Source: Mucilaginibacter sp.
GTDB taxonomy: Bacteria > Bacteroidota > Bacteroidia > Sphingobacteriales > Sphingobacteriaceae
Assembly (NCBI GenBank): GCA_028288305.1
Contig: JAQBOA010000011.1
Coordinates: 1-54,988 of the forward strand
Reading direction: 5' to 3'
Length of the DNA stretch: 54,988 nt
The position numbers and the translations under genes are program-made. The notes beneath the pieces are model-generated. The model saw only the letters and a program-made list of their open reading frames with translations, was not told where the DNA came from and did not search any database. Every line of letters begins with the position of its first letter. The first letter of the stretch is position 1. Below are positions 52,458-54,988 of this stretch, piece after piece.

Positions 52458-54329
52458 TTATTCCAATACAGTAACCTTTACACCAGATTTGTTTTGAGTG
52501 TCATGATATATTCTGATTGTAGCTTTTTGAAAATCTGAGTCTTTTGCATGGTAAATATCTTCAAACTTTTGTGGATTTCTATCCGCTAAAGGGAACCATG
52601 AATTTTGTACCTGTATCATTATCCTGTGGCCTTTTTTAAAGGTATGAGCAACATCGGGCAGATGATATTTAATCTCTGTTACTTTGCCAGGAATGAATGG
52701 CTCAGGTTTTTCAAAAGAATTACGGAATTTACCTCTGAAAATTTCACCGCGCACCAGCATCTCGTAGCCTGCCATGGTTACATTTTTAGGGTTAGGTTTT
52801 GGTTCAGGATAACTATCAGGGAAAACATCAATCAGTTTTACTACATAATCGGCATCAGTTCCAGTTATTGATGAAAACAGATCAGCTACAACAGGTCCTG
52901 TTAAAGTGACATCTTCTTTTAAAGTATCAGTTTGGTAAACCTTAACATCCGGTCTTCTGCCCGCAAAACGCTGGTCGTCCAGCATATACTCCCTTGTACG
53001 ATGTGCCTGTACACCACCCTGATAAGGAACCGGAGAGTTAGGATCGCTTACATATTCGTCAAAACTGCTGGTTGTTTTTGGTTCATCAAATGAAAGCTTA
53101 CCGTTCGTATGAAAGTATAATGTTTTTTCCACTGTATTTTTCGGAGGCCATTCATTGAATTTTTTCCATTCGTTGCTGCCCGAAACAAAGATAGTGGCTT
53201 TTGGCAGGGCCATTGTGCCTTCGTCTTTCAGGTAATACAAAAAGAAAGGCAGTTCCACATTTTCACGAAACCAGGCGCTGGTTTTTGATCCGAAGTTCTG
53301 ATCGCCAAAATATTGGCCATCGCCGCGTTCCCAACCTCCATGAAACCAGGGGCCCATAACCAGCATATTTGGATGCGATGATGGATTTTGTTTTTCTAAT
53401 GCTTCAAAAACATGCAGAGCGCCAAAGCAATCTTCGGCATCAAAAAAACCGCCCACAACCATTGTTGCAGGAGTAATATTTTTTAAATGCGGACGGATGT
53501 TCATTCCCTTCCAAAAGGAATCGTAGTTAGGATGCGCCATCATATTATCCCAAAACTTTACTGAATCGCCCAGGTAATTCATTTTAAAGTTTGGCAATGC
53601 ACCAAGACCCAGGTAGAATTTATAATTGTCGCTTTCTGTATATTTAATGCCATTTTTAAACTCCGCAGGTGTAATAGGTTTTGGGCGGGGTACGCCAAAG
53701 CTGGTTAAAAATGCAAAAGCATCCATCTGAAATAAAGCGCCGTTGTGGTGAAAATCATCACCAATAAACCAATCGGTAACGGGTGCCTGTGGCGACACCG
53801 CTTTAAGCGCCGGGTGCGCATTTGGAAGTGATGCTGTTGAATAGAAACCCGGATAAGATATACCTTCAATTCCTACCTTGCCATTATTATTTGGCAAATT
53901 TTTTATCAACCAGTCTATAGTATCGTATGTGTCTGAACTTTCGTCAACTTCCTTATTGCTTTTTTTATTATCAATATCCGGGCGCACATCCACAAAATCA
54001 CCTTCGCTCATCCAGCGGCCACGCACATCCTGGTAAACAAAAATAAAACCTTCTTTTGCAAACAGCATATTTTGTCCCAAAGTACGTTTATACGCGTTTT
54101 CACCATAAGGCGCAACGGTATATGGCGTACGTGTCATCATAATAGGGTATTTTTTCGATTGATCTTTTGGCAGGTAAATGGAAGTAAACAGGCGTTTACC
54201 ATCGCGCATGGTAATGTACTTTTCCATTTTGGTATAATGATCCCTGATGTAAGATGAGTCTTGTGATGTTTGTGCAAAGGTACAGGTATACCATACCGTG
54301 ACCCCGAGAAAGAGTAATAGTTTTTTCAT
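52458..54329 (-). CDS. CocE/NonD family hydrolase (S15 X-Pro dipeptidyl-peptidase-like)
   Basis: A 623-residue exported alpha/beta hydrolase, signal peptide MKKLLLFLGVTVWYTCTFAQ. The catalytic core (about 40-330) has VYQDVRGRWMSEGDF, the nucleophile motif GIEGISYPGFYS (Ser near residue 162), and FFDAEDCFG and GPWFHGGWERGDG for the acid and His. A C-terminal jelly-roll (about 400-620, with DPNSPVPYQGG and DYVVKLIDVFPD) is typical of the CocE/S15 family. Relatives include X-Pro dipeptidyl peptidases and alpha-amino-acid ester hydrolases; context with the M1 peptidase favours a peptide substrate, but this is inference. Confidence 0.9.
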   Translation of the reverse strand: MKKLLLFLGVTVWYTCTFAQTSQDSSYIRDHYTKMEKYITMRDGKRLFTSIYLPKDQSKKYPIMMTRTPYTVAPYGENAYKRTLGQNMLFAKEGFIFVYQDVRGRWMSEGDFVDVRPDIDNKKSNKEVDESSDTYDTIDWLIKNLPNNNGKVGIEGISYPGFYSTASLPNAHPALKAVSPQAPVTDWFIGDDFHHNGALFQMDAFAFLTSFGVPRPKPITPAEFKNGIKYTESDNYKFYLGLGALPNFKMNYLGDSVKFWDNMMAHPNYDSFWKGMNIRPHLKNITPATMVVGGFFDAEDCFGALHVFEALEKQNPSSHPNMLVMGPWFHGGWERGDGQYFGDQNFGSKTSAWFRENVELPFFLYYLKDEGTMALPKATIFVSGSNEWKKFNEWPPKNTVEKTLYFHTNGKLSFDEPKTTSSFDEYVSDPNSPVPYQGGVQAHRTREYMLDDQRFAGRRPDVKVYQTDTLKEDVTLTGPVVADLFSSITGTDADYVVKLIDVFPDSYPEPKPNPKNVTMAGYEMLVRGEIFRGKFRNSFEKPEPFIPGKVTEIKYHLPDVAHTFKKGHRIMIQVQNSWFPLADRNPQKFEDIYHAKDSDFQKATIRIYHDTQNKSGVKVTVLE

Positions 54330-54482
54330 AATAATAATTCGGTCAGTTAATAGCTATTTAAAAAAGCTAATTTAATAAGTTAATCGGTAATATGCTATTT
54401 GTGTTAATACCGTTACAAAAGTTAATCTCTTGTTAATAAAAAATATATCTTAAATAAACTTATTAAAATAATTTAAAAAGTA

Positions 54483-54515
54483 TTGTGATAATAAAATTTT
54501 AATTTATTAAGTTTG
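54483..54515 (+). promoter_or_regulatory. Bacteroidetes-type promoter upstream of nagB leader
   Basis: TTG (54483-54485), 22 nt, TAAGTTTG (54508-54515): full consensus match. It predicts transcription starting near 54522. Confidence 0.6.
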
Positions 54516-54521
54516 TAATAA

Positions 54522-54631
54522 ATAATGCACAGCATAATAAATAGACTAAACGTAAACCTTATGTCGGTAAGGGTTAATTTGGATAGTTAAATTGGTTTGT
54601 ATGAAATCCCTGCTTAGGCAGGGATTTTTTT
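54522..54631 (+). ncRNA. Candidate terminated leader or small RNA before nagB
   Basis: From the predicted start, about 110 nt run to an intrinsic terminator 39 nt before the nagB ATG. A second hairpin, AACCTTA/TAAGGGTT (one bulged G) near 54555-54577, lies in between. No gene precedes the terminator on this strand, so the RNA is either a stand-alone small RNA or an attenuator leader. No known riboswitch was recognised. Confidence 0.4.
54604..54631 (+). terminator. Intrinsic terminator upstream of nagB
   Basis: AAATCCCTGC, loop TTAG, GCAGGGATTT, then T run: a perfect 10-bp stem. It is the best-formed terminator in the window. Confidence 0.85.
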
Positions 54632-54669
54632 GTGTAGTATTCCTTATAACTTTAGAACATTTCAACTTA

Positions 54670-54988
54670 ATGGCGCGATTAAATTTATTAGAAGAAACCC
54701 GGTATGAGAAACTTCCGGTAACCGTGTATCCCAATCAGAAAGCAGCCTCACTGGCCGTGGCAGGGCGCATAGCCTCCCTGATCCGCAGCAAAGAGGCCAA
54801 AGGCGAAAAAACGGTACTGGGCCTGGCAACAGGGGTAACCCCGATCGGCGTTTATGCCGAACTGGTGCGTCAGCACCGCGAAGAAGGGCTGAGCTTTAAA
54901 AACGTGATCACCTTTAACCTGGATGAGTATTACCCCATGAAGCCCACAGCGGTACAAAGCTATGTCACCTTCATGAACGAAAACCTGT
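54670..54988 (+). CDS. nagB: Glucosamine-6-phosphate deaminase, N-terminal part (continues outside window)
   Basis: Partial gene, first 106 codons, ATG 54670 (MARLNLLEETRYEKLPVTVY). It converts glucosamine 6-phosphate to fructose 6-phosphate and ammonia, opposing GlmS. Family features present are LGLATGVTPIGVYAELV (phosphate-binding loop) and FNLDEYYPM (active-site Asp-Glu). In Bacteroidetes the gene is often fused to a PIG-L-type deacetylase domain; the window ends too early to tell. After about 54740 codon use is GC-rich (many CTG, GCC, ACC) compared with the AT-rich neighbours. A terminator hairpin sits 39 nt upstream. Confidence 0.92.
   Translation, partial: MARLNLLEETRYEKLPVTVYPNQKAASLAVAGRIASLIRSKEAKGEKTVLGLATGVTPIGVYAELVRQHREEGLSFKNVITFNLDEYYPMKPTAVQSYVTFMNENL

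Larger units (their letters stand above)
54330..54669. other. Divergent intergenic region upstream of nagB
   Basis: 340 nt, very AT-rich on the left. It holds a consensus plus-strand promoter (54483-54515), a predicted short leader RNA (about 54522-54631) and its terminator (54604-54631). The minus-strand promoter of the S15/CocE gene was not located. Confidence 0.6.

Overview
The window comes from a Bacteroidetes chromosome, most likely family Sphingobacteriaceae (Mucilaginibacter/Pedobacter-like); the genus is inferred. The signs are an alternative complex III (ActA/ActB), SCKKD-type lipoproteins, a type IX secretion C-terminal domain and PorX, the LpxC-FabZ fusion, DUF4270, a head-GIN protein, promoters of the form TTG-N(about 20)-TAnnTTTG, and AT-rich DNA. 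No rRNA, tRNA, CRISPR array or intact insertion sequence was seen.

Layout. 1-4055: start of the act respiratory operon (minus strand). 4292-10284: a beta-barrel protein and a beta-glucan locus of three lipoprotein glycoside hydrolases (GH16 and two GH30); two of them carry an almost identical C-terminal trefoil module. 11003-13345: a secreted YVTN-propeller protein with a T9SS type B tail. 13464-22581: housekeeping genes (pdxA, rsmA, an EcsC-family gene, a D-2-hydroxyacid dehydrogenase, panC, a GT5-only glycogen synthase homologue, a DUF4270 lipoprotein, glmS). 22582-27501: an accessory patch with two pseudogene remnants, malic enzyme, an esterase and a CrtC/AttH-like protein; a 90-bp duplication flanks part of it. 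27502-30940: a Crp-like regulator and the divergent katA/oxyR peroxide pair with a recognisable OxyR-type operator. 31104-33578: a broken sensor propeller next to a TPR histidine kinase. 33621-42605 (minus strand): TerC, polyprenyl synthase, an aspartic protease, YihY, VanX-like dipeptidase with alanine dehydrogenase, TsaE and PorX. 42836-48319 (plus strand): an HD hydrolase, the lipid A genes lpxD, lpxC/fabZ and lpxA, and an ABC ATPase. 48398-54329 (minus strand): a GIN adhesin, a LytS-like kinase, an M1 peptidase and an S15/CocE hydrolase. 54483-54988: a promoter, a short terminated leader, and the start of nagB.

The most striking signal is not a gene. At least twelve intergenic sites carry the same architecture. 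A 5' arm is made of about 3-6 degenerate tandem units, mostly 7 nt long. A spacer of 0 to about 90 nt follows, then an inverted copy of the arm. The unit word differs at each site (for example GTCCATA, GTTCATA, CAGTTTG, AAGAGTC, GGTTAGA, ATTTACG), but most words contain an RGTY core and that core is always on the 5' arm. Arms run into gene ends and supply stop codons (the 17.0-kb dehydrogenase, panC, lpxD, lpxA, the GIN gene) and one start codon (the ABC ATPase). One site has a single arm, next to the broken propeller gene. I know of no named family with this description.

The encoded functions fit a gliding or surface-active polysaccharide degrader: surface glucanases, T9SS regulation by PorX, secreted peptidases, lipid A synthesis, amino-sugar metabolism (glmS and nagB) and peroxide defence.
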